The position numbers and the translations under genes are program-made. A stretch of DNA of 64,000 nucleotides from Pseudomonadales bacterium. Lineage in GTDB: Bacteria; Pseudomonadota; Gammaproteobacteria; Pseudomonadales; Azotimanducaceae. Positions 8,478 to 16,929 of this stretch are shown here, piece after piece. The stretch spans positions 1-64,000 of the forward strand of contig JAJECH010000018.1 of the NCBI GenBank assembly GCA_022822135.1, in the 5' to 3' direction. Positions within the stretch are counted from its first letter, which is position 1, and each line of letters opens with the position of its first letter. The notes under the pieces are model-generated. The model had not been told where the DNA came from. It was given only the letters and a program-made list of their open reading frames with translations, and made no database searches.

Positions 8478-9578
8478 CTACTCGCCTGGCAGCTGGCGTT
8501 TGTCCTTTTGAAATACTGTCGGCAACTGTTCCATCGCAACAGGCAGTCTCAAGTACTGACACGCACCGAGCAATTCTTCCACATATTCGTCGAGCATTTC
8601 ATAGAACACATGCATGCCTTCGCTACGTGCCCCGGCAATTCCACCACCGAAAATAATCGCTAAAGCTTCGCGTAACACCGGATCACGTAAATCGCGATTG
8701 AACATTCGGAAGCCGATAGCTAATGTCGTAATTACAGAACCTTGCTTGTCCGGTGCATGTGCTAACGCGTACTTGATGTGTTCGATGCCATACGTTAGCA
8801 ATCGTGCGAGATCCTGAGTCACGCATTCGTAAATCTTGCGCTCAACTCCGTTGTATGCAAAACGCGTCAGGTAACGGATCATGACCTGCGTGAATAAACC
8901 TCGGACCAACGTCAGCCCCGTGACCGTTTCAGTCCAGCCGCCACGACTCTCTAGCAATAAGCGACTTACCTGACAAGGTCCTTCGTAGCCAAGCCCGCCG
9001 CCATTGACCAGTGCTCGTTTGCGAAAAGCTTCGTGTCGGCGCGTGGCATCCAGACTGGTCGTCGCGAGAAACTGTTTAACCTCGTGATAGCCATACGCCA
9101 TTTGGTGCTGCCAGCTGGTGATCAGCTCGACATCGATGATCGCGTATTGGCAGATCTCGGTGCAAACTTGACATATCGCACGTTCGACATCGTCCGGCAA
9201 TGGATGAATGGCTGTCCAATCAACATCGGTCGCTGGTGCCCAACGCCGCTGAATCGCTTCCTCATACAGATCAGCCGCACACGGAGCCCAAAGATCAACC
9301 TTGTCCTTTATTTGAATCGCGACTGGGGGCGTCCCGGTAACACCAATCGCGCCACGTGGGTTCCGACTACGATCTGGCCAATTCATGGGGATTTCCCCAT
9401 AGAGACCTACGTTTAGACTGCCTAACGTCAAACCCTTCTTACCTGGTTTGACCCGTACCCCCCACTCACGCCATTGATTCATCCAGTTCAGACGTGGCTC
9501 AGGTACCTCAACTTCAAGCTCTTCTTTTGAAAGCGTTAGCGCCGGTCTTACGCGGTCTGCGTCTTTTGCAGTTGCCAT
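8478..9578 (-). CDS. Ferritin-like protein that has lost its di-iron ligands
   Basis: This 366-residue protein is a clear paralogue of the next gene upstream. They share 'WGxxxxPxKxGLTL', 'LYEEAxQRxW', 'PLPDD', and an ungapped helix pair ending 'FRKRALxNGGGL'. Each ligand of the four-helix di-iron centre seen in the neighbour is replaced here. Glu130 becomes Gln144. The Glu164-x2-His167 pair becomes Ala178 and Arg181. The second pair Glu244-x2-His247 becomes Leu257 and Leu260. The third-helix Glu candidates become Gly227 or Thr238. It therefore cannot hold iron the usual way and is probably a structural or regulatory subunit. This recalls the beta subunits of bacterial multicomponent monooxygenases and PaaC of phenylacetyl-CoA epoxidase. 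It starts 19 bp after its partner. Confidence 0.9.
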   Translation of the reverse strand: MATAKDADRVRPALTLSKEELEVEVPEPRLNWMNQWREWGVRVKPGKKGLTLGSLNVGLYGEIPMNWPDRSRNPRGAIGVTGTPPVAIQIKDKVDLWAPCAADLYEEAIQRRWAPATDVDWTAIHPLPDDVERAICQVCTEICQYAIIDVELITSWQHQMAYGYHEVKQFLATTSLDATRRHEAFRKRALVNGGGLGYEGPCQVSRLLLESRGGWTETVTGLTLVRGLFTQVMIRYLTRFAYNGVERKIYECVTQDLARLLTYGIEHIKYALAHAPDKQGSVITTLAIGFRMFNRDLRDPVLREALAIIFGGGIAGARSEGMHVFYEMLDEYVEELLGACQYLRLPVAMEQLPTVFQKDKRQLPGE

Positions 9579-9597
9579 ATTTTTAGTGACAGCGAGT

Positions 9598-10668
9598 CTA
9601 GTTAGCGACGTTCTCGAGCATCTGTCCTAATCGTGAACGACCGTTCTTGAATCGATCGCCGAAACCAGCAGATGTAACGCGCTTCTGGTATTCCTGAAGT
9701 TGGCGCTTGCGGATCGACACTAATTTCCGAAAGCCTTCATCGAAGTACTTTCCACCACCGCCAAGCATGATCGACAGCGACTCTGAGGTTTGGTTGAGCT
9801 GACCGGCCGGGTTCGCAGCATCTGTCAACATGCCACTTTCCGCTTCATCAAGATACGACTCGATTTCTTCACGACGTTCAGGAGCATTCGCTGCCATGTA
9901 ACGCATGTGCATCACACCAAATGCGACGTGTCGAGCTTCATCCTGCGCGCAGAGCCGATAGATCGCTTTCTCTGCATCGTTGTACGCCATTAATTCGCCC
10001 ATGCGGAAGATCGTCAGAACGGCGCCTTCGCCGGAAAGGTGCAGCCGGGAGGACATTTCCGTGAAATCACGAGCTAAGTCGATACCGCCAACGAACCCTG
10101 AAGTCGCGCCTGTCGCGCGCATGAGTCCGCCACCGTTCGCAAGTGCACGCTTTCGAAAAACGTCCATATGCCGAGCCTCGTCCATAACCTGCGCCATGAG
10201 AACGTTTCGCGCTTCGTAAAAGTCAGGCGACATCTGAGAGACCCATCTGCTGGGTACGTCACCCGCGACAAATTCGACTTCTGTTAGAAACGTCGCCATT
10301 TGGCATTGAGCTTGCTCGATGTCGTCAGGCAATGGTTCAATCGTGTCCCATGGAATGTCCGTCGCCGAACTCCATTGACGTTGAAGGGCTTCTTCGTAGA
10401 GAAACGATGCATTTTCGAGCCAAATTTCGCTCTTCGTGCGTACGGTGTAGTTGCCAATCGGCATACTGCCTGGGCGAGATATAGCGCCCCGCGGTCGTCC
10501 GCTTAGATTGCGGCTTTCGACCGGTGCATCGCCGTACGAACCAACTTGGATGTCAGCAAGTGTTAAGCCATTCTTGCTTGGCTCTGCGTGAGTGCCCCAC
10601 TCGCCTTGCTTCTCCATCCAGCCTAAATCGAGTTCGAATTCAGAGCCGTTCTGTAATTGTTGATCCAT
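9598..10668 (-). CDS. Ferritin-like di-iron protein, putative oxygenase
   Basis: A 356-residue protein with a four-helix di-iron ligand set: Glu130 in 'TFLTEVEF', Glu164-x2-His167 in 'MDEARHMDVF', a Glu in the third helix (Glu214 or Glu225), and Glu244-x2-His247 in 'QDEARHVAFG'. This ExxH pattern belongs to the ferritin-like superfamily that includes AurF-type and other oxygenases. The N-terminal 100 residues carry a conserved leader shared only with the downstream paralogue. Oxidation or hydroxylation of an organic substrate, possibly one presented by the SCP2-like proteins, is inferred. It is the first gene of a five-gene minus-strand operon and is divergent from the DUF3604 gene, with 236 bp between the starts for promoters. 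Confidence 0.9.
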   Translation of the reverse strand: MDQQLQNGSEFELDLGWMEKQGEWGTHAEPSKNGLTLADIQVGSYGDAPVESRNLSGRPRGAISRPGSMPIGNYTVRTKSEIWLENASFLYEEALQRQWSSATDIPWDTIEPLPDDIEQAQCQMATFLTEVEFVAGDVPSRWVSQMSPDFYEARNVLMAQVMDEARHMDVFRKRALANGGGLMRATGATSGFVGGIDLARDFTEMSSRLHLSGEGAVLTIFRMGELMAYNDAEKAIYRLCAQDEARHVAFGVMHMRYMAANAPERREEIESYLDEAESGMLTDAANPAGQLNQTSESLSIMLGGGGKYFDEGFRKLVSIRKRQLQEYQKRVTSAGFGDRFKNGRSRLGQMLENVAN

Positions 10669-10904
10669 TTATTCGTCGTACGTCCGTTGAAAATCTCTCG
10701 GCACGCGGCCGTTTGAAATGCGAAATTGAATCGGCGTTGCCATAGCGTCAAGTCACACCCGCAACCGACCTTTTCAAGCCTTGGCACGCCTCAGCAGATT
10801 TTAACGACAGACACTCTCAAAACCAACGGCTGCGATGCATCAGCGCGCTATTTCCACGGAATTTACAATGGCTGCGTTATATCGGAACAACGGAATACGC
10901 GCAC

Positions 10905-13457
10905 ATGCTGTCGAAACTGCAATCGGTGATCGCGGTTGGATGCGTTCTCTGGGCATTTGCTGGACATAGCAGCGACTACGTTGATGAGACACTGAAGGCA
11001 GAAATCGACGCTCTTGTCGAAGCAGTACACGCAACACCAACCAATGCTGAAAACGCACACCAACGCGCCGACGTTCTTTGGCGTTGGACCAACAAATGGG
11101 CGCTAGCAGGCCGGTTTGTACCCGTAAATCTGACGACCGCTGTCAATAGCATTCTGGGAGTCGACCTCCCAACAAGTAACGCTCAACACCGAGGAATCGA
11201 CAACTACGTGAAGCAACTTGCGTTTGTTGATGCCGACCCGCGACGATTGGGATCACTCAAAGCAGAAGGTGGTCCATATGAGGTTGTCACGTTCGGAACG
11301 TTGACGCAAACCTTCGTGGTGGGTACTGCCGATGTTGAGACCGGCGGTGGATTCCTCGTCGGGCGCCACTTTATGGGCGGTTATCGGTTTCAAACCGATG
11401 ACCCTAGCGCGGACAACTACGTTTCGATCAACTCGTCGAATCCAGAGGTTGAGTTTGCGATCGACTCCACGCCGCTAAGAGGTATGCATGGTGGCTTCCG
11501 AGGAGCCACTGGCGCACTCGTGTATCGAGTAGCAAAAGGCACATTAACTCAAGGCGACGAAGTCACCATCGTCTACGGTGATACGAGCGAAGGCGGCCAA
11601 GGAATCCTCATGCCGGATTTTGGAACGGACTTCTTGGTGTTCCCGTTGTATCTGGCTTTCGACGCGAGCGATTTATTTATCGCGCTACCGATTCAGCCTG
11701 TTTCAGTCGTCGGCGGACCCGTCGCTGGTGTGCACGGTTTTGCACCGTCGATCGTCAAGACAGGCGCACCGTTTGAGATTTCAGTTCGCTCCCGCGATCG
11801 GTTCTACAACCGACCTTCCGGACCTTCGCCAGTGTGGCATGTGCAACTCAACGGTGAAACGATCGCTCAAACCGAAGCAACGGATCACGCGATTTCGAAA
11901 GTCAGACTAGATGATGGACTCGCAGACACGGGTGTATATCAGCTGACGATTGAGTCAGCAGATGGTGAACTCACCGGCTATGGCAACGCGATCTTGGTCG
12001 AAGACGAACCGGAACGCTACATTTATTGGGGCGACACACATGGTCACTCAGGTTTTGCGGAGGGTCTTGGTACACCCGAACGATTTATGCAGTGGGCAAA
12101 GGAAGATGCCGCACTAGATTACGTCACGCATTCCGAGCATGACATCTGGATGGACGACGCAGAGTGGCAAATCTTGATCGATAACGTCACAAAGTACAGC
12201 GACTCGAACTTTATCGCGTTTCTCGGCTACGAATGGACAAGGAGTAAATTCCTAGGCGGTCATCACAACGTGCTTTTTCGAACCGCGGAAGGTCGCGAAC
12301 GCGTACCCGCTCAACTCTTCGGCACCCTATCACAACTGTATCGCGGCCTTCACGAACACCACGACCCGAATGATGTTGTGGTGATTCCGCATGCGCACCA
12401 ACCAGGAAACTATCGACTGAGCGATCCCGACCTCGAACCGCTCGTCGAGATCATGTCACAGCATGGAACCTTTGAGTGGTACGGTCAAAAGTACTTGGAA
12501 CATGGACATGAAGTAGGTTTCACCGCAGCGAGTGACAACCATTTAAGTCAACCTGGTTACACCGCGCCAAAAGCAGGTGGTCTTAGTCAACGCGGCGGTC
12601 TAGGTGCGCTGATCGCTACCGAAAAGACACGCGACAGCCTTTTCGATGCGATGAAGAACATCAACGCTTACGCAACAACTGGCGACCGCATTATTTTGGA
12701 TTTCAGCGTAAATGGCGTGTCGATGGGTAAACGAACACCGTTCGCGGCAGCTCGAAACGTGAGTGGACGCGTCGTCGCTGCATGGCCGATCGCGGAGTTG
12801 TTCGTGATCAAGAACGGCGACACGATCTGGCACCGCGATTACGTCACTGCACAAGGAGCTCAAGAGGCAACCGAAGGTACTTTTAAGTTGAGTTTTGGCT
12901 CCGATTCACACCCTCACCACGAGCACGACAACCCTCGTGGATGGAAACAATGGGCTGGTACGCTTCGGGTCGAGGGGGCTACGTTGATCAATGCGACACC
13001 GCATGATTTCACAAACACACAATCTCAGAACTTGAGCGTTAACGCTGATGGTGAGGTTCTTTTTAGCACGCTCACACGCGGGGACGAAAGCTCCATTGAC
13101 CTCAAGTTGACGGATATTTCACCTGGCGCTTCACTGACCATTGCCTTAAACGCCGGCCGTGAATACGGCGGCGGACCACCGACATTTCGTCAACACCAGC
13201 CTTTCGAAGCGCGAACGATTACGATGCCATTGCACGGTGCTGAAGGTGAACCCAATCGACGGCATGTACCTATGACCGATTACGTGGATCACATTCGAAT
13301 ACGAGGCATCATCACTGACGGACCTCGCGATGTTTCGTTCGAATTGACTGACCAAGGCACTGTTCAGGGCGACTACTACTATGTACGAGCGGTCCTGACG
13401 AACGACGCGATCGCATGGTCGAGTCCAGTATGGATTGGTGGATACAAGACACTATGA
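10905..13457 (+). CDS. Secreted DUF3604 metal-dependent protein
   Basis: An 850-residue protein with an N-terminal signal peptide (hydrophobic core about residues 7-20, cleavage near 'AFAGHS'). The core is a PHP-like metal-binding domain of the DUF3604 family. Histidine and acidic motifs occur in order: 'YWGDTHGHSGFAEG' near residue 378, 'DYVTHSEHD', 'FLGYEWTRS', 'VIPHAHQPGNYR' and 'FTAASDNHLSQPG'. These would hold a multinuclear metal centre for phosphoester or related hydrolysis in the periplasm. I know of no defined substrate for the family. The N-terminal 300 residues are beta-rich and may bind a ligand. The stop codon overlaps the ATG of the HIT gene (ATGA), so the two are translationally coupled. 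Confidence 0.9.
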   Translation: MLSKLQSVIAVGCVLWAFAGHSSDYVDETLKAEIDALVEAVHATPTNAENAHQRADVLWRWTNKWALAGRFVPVNLTTAVNSILGVDLPTSNAQHRGIDNYVKQLAFVDADPRRLGSLKAEGGPYEVVTFGTLTQTFVVGTADVETGGGFLVGRHFMGGYRFQTDDPSADNYVSINSSNPEVEFAIDSTPLRGMHGGFRGATGALVYRVAKGTLTQGDEVTIVYGDTSEGGQGILMPDFGTDFLVFPLYLAFDASDLFIALPIQPVSVVGGPVAGVHGFAPSIVKTGAPFEISVRSRDRFYNRPSGPSPVWHVQLNGETIAQTEATDHAISKVRLDDGLADTGVYQLTIESADGELTGYGNAILVEDEPERYIYWGDTHGHSGFAEGLGTPERFMQWAKEDAALDYVTHSEHDIWMDDAEWQILIDNVTKYSDSNFIAFLGYEWTRSKFLGGHHNVLFRTAEGRERVPAQLFGTLSQLYRGLHEHHDPNDVVVIPHAHQPGNYRLSDPDLEPLVEIMSQHGTFEWYGQKYLEHGHEVGFTAASDNHLSQPGYTAPKAGGLSQRGGLGALIATEKTRDSLFDAMKNINAYATTGDRIILDFSVNGVSMGKRTPFAAARNVSGRVVAAWPIAELFVIKNGDTIWHRDYVTAQGAQEATEGTFKLSFGSDSHPHHEHDNPRGWKQWAGTLRVEGATLINATPHDFTNTQSQNLSVNADGEVLFSTLTRGDESSIDLKLTDISPGASLTIALNAGREYGGGPPTFRQHQPFEARTITMPLHGAEGEPNRRHVPMTDYVDHIRIRGIITDGPRDVSFELTDQGTVQGDYYYVRAVLTNDAIAWSSPVWIGGYKTL

Positions 13458-13885
13458 GCGATTTTGAAGTCCACAACCAGCTGCTCAACGACTGTGCAGT
13501 TGTTGGTGACGCGGAACTCTGTCGTGTGCTACTGATGAATGACGCGAGATTTCCGTGGTTGATTCTTGTACCTCGAATCAATGGGCTACGAGATTTCCAC
13601 GAAGTTTCGAACGAACACCGTCCAGCATTGTTCGAAGAAATTGAATCTGCATCACTTGTGGTTAAAAAACTTATTGACGCTGATAAGATCAACGTTGCAG
13701 CACTTGGAAATCAGGTTCCCCAGTTGCATGTTCACGTGATTGGGAGGCTGAAGAGCGACGCCGCGTGGCCAGGGCCGGTTTGGGGTGTGGGAGTTCCGGC
13801 TCCTTATCAAGATATCGAACGCGATCAGCGTATCAATTCAGTCGTAGAAACGATGGGACTCTCGAGCGAATCAAGAGCAAGTTGA
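13454..13885 (+). CDS. HIT-domain nucleotide hydrolase/transferase
   Basis: A 143-residue protein starting at the ATG that overlaps the DUF3604 stop codon. A longer in-frame version would lie inside that gene. The histidine-triad segment 'NQVPQLHVHVIGR' is at residues 86-98. The usual HxHxH is Q90-x-H92-x-H94, so the first His is Gln; the catalytic middle His is kept. Variants with this QxHxH form are familiar among proteobacterial HIT proteins. HIT enzymes cleave or transfer nucleotides from phosphate or phosphoramidate esters in the cytoplasm. Coupling with a DUF3604 protein hints at a shared substrate class, but DUF3604 is exported here, so the link may be only regulatory. Confidence 0.9.
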   Translation: MSDFEVHNQLLNDCAVVGDAELCRVLLMNDARFPWLILVPRINGLRDFHEVSNEHRPALFEEIESASLVVKKLIDADKINVAALGNQVPQLHVHVIGRLKSDAAWPGPVWGVGVPAPYQDIERDQRINSVVETMGLSSESRAS

Positions 13886-13899
13886 TTTTGACGTTCCGC

Positions 13900-15570
13900 T
13901 TACGGATCGGTCGGAGTTAGCACAATGAGTTGATTAGCGTCGAAGTCGCCAAACTCCCGTGTCTCGCCAGTAGGCCAGTGCACCTGCACATCAGACACTA
14001 ACTCTGCTTTCCCCAGTCCGAAATGGACATGCGGATCATGTGCTGATAGGTAACTACCCGCAACCTTCACGGAACGAACTTGACGCTTTTCACCCATCGT
14101 GAGTGTCACGGTCGCACCGATCGCATCGCTATCGTGGTGATTTAAGACCCGAAATCTGATCCAGTTGCGATCTTGACCAACGGTGTTGATGAGAACGTAC
14201 GGCGACCAATCGCGATTGACGATCACTGCATCTAAATCTCCGTCAAGATCGAGATCACCGACCGCAAGAGCACGGCTGGTATGCGATTGCGGCGCTTCGG
14301 TGCCATCAATTCGTTCCATCTCTTCGAAGCGAACGAGACCGTCAACGTACTTCCCCTTAAACAATATGTTCGGTTCAGCAAATTCATCCGTTTCATTCTT
14401 CGGGTCGCCATCCACTTTTCCATTCGCTTCAAGTAAATCAACAACGCTATCGTTATCAAAGTCTGCGAGTGCGATTCCGAATCGCGTGAAACGACGACTA
14501 CCTGCACCCAACCCTACATGGCTCGTTTGATCTCTAAAGTAAGTTCCCTGATTTACGTACACTGAATCAGATTGCCCTTCTAAATTGACAACCAATACGT
14601 CCTGATCGAGGTCATCGTCAAGGTCGATCGCATCGACTCCCATTCCCGCTTTTGCAAACCCATGATTGTCGACCGCGCACGCCCACTGAACAGCACGATT
14701 AACGAATCGCCAGTCGCCTTGATTGAGCCAAAGTTGATTGACCATGGTGTCATTGGCCACGAACAAATCGAGGAAACCGTTTCCATCAAAGTCTGCCGGT
14801 ACGGTACCTAATCCATTGCCGTACGCTAATTCGATTCCCACTTCTTTCGATACGTTTGTAAACGTACCGTCGCCGTTGTTGCGGAAGATGGAATCTCGCG
14901 CCGGAGCTTGATAGTTAGTAGGGAGACAATAGGTGGGAATACCGCGGGAGTAGCAGTCTATCTCGGTCTCAGCCGACCACTTTAGGTTATTAACAACAAA
15001 CAAATCGAGATCTCCATCGACATCGAAATCCGAGAATGTTGCAGCCGTACTCCAGGCAGGATCAGAGACACCTGCAGCTATCGTGATATCCTCAAAACCG
15101 CCACGACCGTCATTCTGTAATAAAGCGTTTTCACCTAAATTGGTGATGTAAAGATCCGTGTCACCGTCGTTGTCGTAATCACCGGTCGTGACGCCCATTC
15201 CATACGCTACTTGCGTTGGAAGCTCCTCAGTCGGCACCCGCGTAAATTGACCCGTTCCGTCATTCAGATAGAGCTCGTTCGGTGGGATGTTCGCAGAGTC
15301 CGGTTCCGAACCAAGATGCCAACCACTTTGTACGAAGTAGATATCAAGATCGCCGTCCCCTTCGACGTCGATGAGTGCTACCCCACCGCCCATGATCTCT
15401 GGAAGATACGGTCGATCCTTGAATCCTGACACATGCTCGAAGCTAATACCACGTTCCGCCGCTTCGTCAACAAACCAAACTTCCTCCTCTACTTGCGGGC
15501 TGCACGCCAGTAGCAAACTGAGCGAGATTAAGCACGTCGAGAACGTGCTCAACCGAGATGAGGATGTCAT
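13900..15570 (-). CDS. FG-GAP repeat / ASPIC-UnbV lipoprotein (CRTAC1-like)
   Basis: A 556-residue exported protein. The lipobox 'SLLLACSP' puts the lipid-bearing Cys at position 23. At least five FG-GAP/VCBS repeats follow, each with a calcium-type loop such as 'DVEGDGDLDIYFV', 'DYDNDGDTDLYITN', 'DFDVDGDLDLFVVN', 'DFDGNGFLDLFVAN' and 'DLDLDGDLDAVIVN'. They should form a beta-propeller. The last 80 residues are an ASPIC/UnbV domain ('AIGATVTLTMGEKRQ', 'VHWPTGETREFG'). The family is abundant in aquatic bacteria and its role is unknown; surface binding or carbohydrate contact is often supposed. It is convergent with the HIT gene (14 bp apart) and divergent from the aquaporin gene. Confidence 0.92.
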   Translation of the reverse strand: MTSSSRLSTFSTCLISLSLLLACSPQVEEEVWFVDEAAERGISFEHVSGFKDRPYLPEIMGGGVALIDVEGDGDLDIYFVQSGWHLGSEPDSANIPPNELYLNDGTGQFTRVPTEELPTQVAYGMGVTTGDYDNDGDTDLYITNLGENALLQNDGRGGFEDITIAAGVSDPAWSTAATFSDFDVDGDLDLFVVNNLKWSAETEIDCYSRGIPTYCLPTNYQAPARDSIFRNNGDGTFTNVSKEVGIELAYGNGLGTVPADFDGNGFLDLFVANDTMVNQLWLNQGDWRFVNRAVQWACAVDNHGFAKAGMGVDAIDLDDDLDQDVLVVNLEGQSDSVYVNQGTYFRDQTSHVGLGAGSRRFTRFGIALADFDNDSVVDLLEANGKVDGDPKNETDEFAEPNILFKGKYVDGLVRFEEMERIDGTEAPQSHTSRALAVGDLDLDGDLDAVIVNRDWSPYVLINTVGQDRNWIRFRVLNHHDSDAIGATVTLTMGEKRQVRSVKVAGSYLSAHDPHVHFGLGKAELVSDVQVHWPTGETREFGDFDANQLIVLTPTDP

Positions 15571-15626
15571 ACGGATGAACTCTTAATTTCTACAATCGCT
15601 CGGGACGAAGGTCAATAGGGTACCCC

Positions 15627-16307
15627 TTGGAGTCTACGACAACGAAACTCGCGGGTGAGTTTATCGGCACGTTGTTTTTAGTCGCGGCTGTCGTTGGTTC
15701 AGGGATCATGGCTGCACGTCTCGCCGAGGGCAACGATGCGATTGCGCTACTAGGGAATACTCTCGCGACAGGCGTCGTGCTCGCCGTGTTGATTACTGTG
15801 ATCCGATCACTATCCGGTGCACATTTCAATCCTGCAGTTTCCGTTGCATTCTTGCTGCGCAGGGAACTAACGGTTCGTCTAGTCACACTTTACATCATCG
15901 TACAGATCGTTGGTGGAATATGCGGTACCTCGCTCGCACACCTGATGTTCGACGTTGAAATACTTCAAACGTCAACTAACGTCCGCCTTAGCGCCGGGAC
16001 GTTCATTGCGGAGATCGTCGCAACATTCGGCCTTGTTGCAACGATACTTGGCACGCTTCGCGTGAACCCACAATGGGTTGGCGCTACCGTTGGGTTGTAC
16101 ATTTCCGGCGCATATTGGTTTACCGCTTCTACGTCATTCGCGAATCCTGCCGTCACCATCGCGCGTGGCCTTACCGACTCGTTTTCAGGGATCTCGCCAA
16201 ACGACGTAGCTCCGTTCATTCTTGCGCAATTGATCGGTGCGCTTATCGCCGTGTTCTGCTTTTGGATGTTGGATCGCAGTGACCAAGCGAAGGGTACACA
16301 AAACTGA
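15627..16307 (+). CDS. Aquaporin / MIP-family channel
   Basis: A 226-residue membrane protein with six hydrophobic helices and both half-helix signatures: 'GAHFNPAVS' near residue 70 and '[11 protein letters not shown]' near residue 175. The two NPA boxes define the MIP family of water or small-solute channels in the inner membrane. The length fits the aquaporin (AqpZ) side better than the glycerol facilitators, which are longer. A related bacterial branch passes arsenite or other metalloids, so the solute is not certain. Start is TTG with AGGG 6 nt upstream; no ATG precedes it. The peroxiredoxin gene follows 55 bp downstream on the same strand. Confidence 0.9.
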   Translation: MESTTTKLAGEFIGTLFLVAAVVGSGIMAARLAEGNDAIALLGNTLATGVVLAVLITVIRSLSGAHFNPAVSVAFLLRRELTVRLVTLYIIVQIVGGICGTSLAHLMFDVEILQTSTNVRLSAGTFIAEIVATFGLVATILGTLRVNPQWVGATVGLYISGAYWFTASTSFANPAVTIARGLTDSFSGISPNDVAPFILAQLIGALIAVFCFWMLDRSDQAKGTQN

Positions 16308-16362
16308 CTTGCCGTCTGCGAAGCTGTCTAATTTGCGCTCTCAGATCAAAATAGGTTTTCAA

Positions 16363-16887
16363 ATGGGCCGTAATAGATTCTTTCAAGCCGTGGCTCTCGC
16401 CTTGACGGCAATTCTCGGCACCGCGCTTAGTGTCGGTGATAGCGCTCCAGACTTTTCCCTCCAAGGAAGTGACGGAAAGACCTATCAGCTGTCCGAACTG
16501 TTGCAGGAAGGCGCTGTCGTACTTGCTTGGTATCCTAAAGCGTTCACTAAGGGTTGCACGATTGAGTGTAAGTCACTAACGGAGAACGGTAACCTCATTC
16601 GCGAATACAAAGCCACATACTTCATGGTCAGTGTTGACCCGATCGAAGATGTCACGAAATTCGCGGAATCGATGTCGGCAGATTTCCCGCTCTTGGCGGA
16701 CCCTGACAAATCCGTTGCACAGCAGTACGGCGTCATGAGTCCGTATGGATTTTCAAATCGTCACAACGTCTATATCGGGACGGACGGTAAGGTACTCGCC
16801 GTTGACACGACCGTCAATCCATCGACAGCCGCTGAGGACATCGCAGCGCGTTTGGGTGAATTAGGTATTGCGAAGCACGAGTCCTAG
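16363..16887 (+). CDS. Exported peroxiredoxin (AhpC/TSA, BCP/PrxQ-like)
   Basis: The protein has 174 residues from an ATG that gives a clean signal peptide (residues 1-21, '[18 protein letters not shown]'). A longer in-frame start would lack one and would overlap the aquaporin gene. The peroxidatic site is '[16 protein letters not shown]', with a second Cys four residues later, which suggests an intramolecular disulfide of the PrxQ type with an unusually short C-x3-C spacing. 'FMVSVDP' and '[17 protein letters not shown]' are standard. It should reduce hydrogen peroxide or organic peroxides in the periplasm using a thiol donor that is not encoded here. An inverted repeat lies just after the stop. 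Confidence 0.92.
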   Translation: MGRNRFFQAVALALTAILGTALSVGDSAPDFSLQGSDGKTYQLSELLQEGAVVLAWYPKAFTKGCTIECKSLTENGNLIREYKATYFMVSVDPIEDVTKFAESMSADFPLLADPDKSVAQQYGVMSPYGFSNRHNVYIGTDGKVLAVDTTVNPSTAAEDIAARLGELGIAKHES

Positions 16888-16897
16888 CTCTCGCTAG

Positions 16898-16929
16898 AAC
16901 TGCGGCGGTCTCATTCGTCCGCCGCAGTT
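16898..16929. terminator. Inverted repeat between convergent genes, possible shared terminator
   Basis: Two perfect 11-bp arms (AACTGCGGCGG and its complement) enclose a 10-nt loop between the peroxiredoxin stop and the tail of the DUF4340 gene; the right arm lies inside the DUF4340 coding end. Only a short T run follows, so termination is plausible rather than proven. The symmetric position suggests it could serve both strands. Confidence 0.4.

Noticed and set aside
10726-10929. Cys-containing 67-residue reading between the di-iron and DUF3604 genes
   Set aside because: It runs into the DUF3604 signal-peptide codons in another frame and has no support; the gap is better read as a divergent promoter region.
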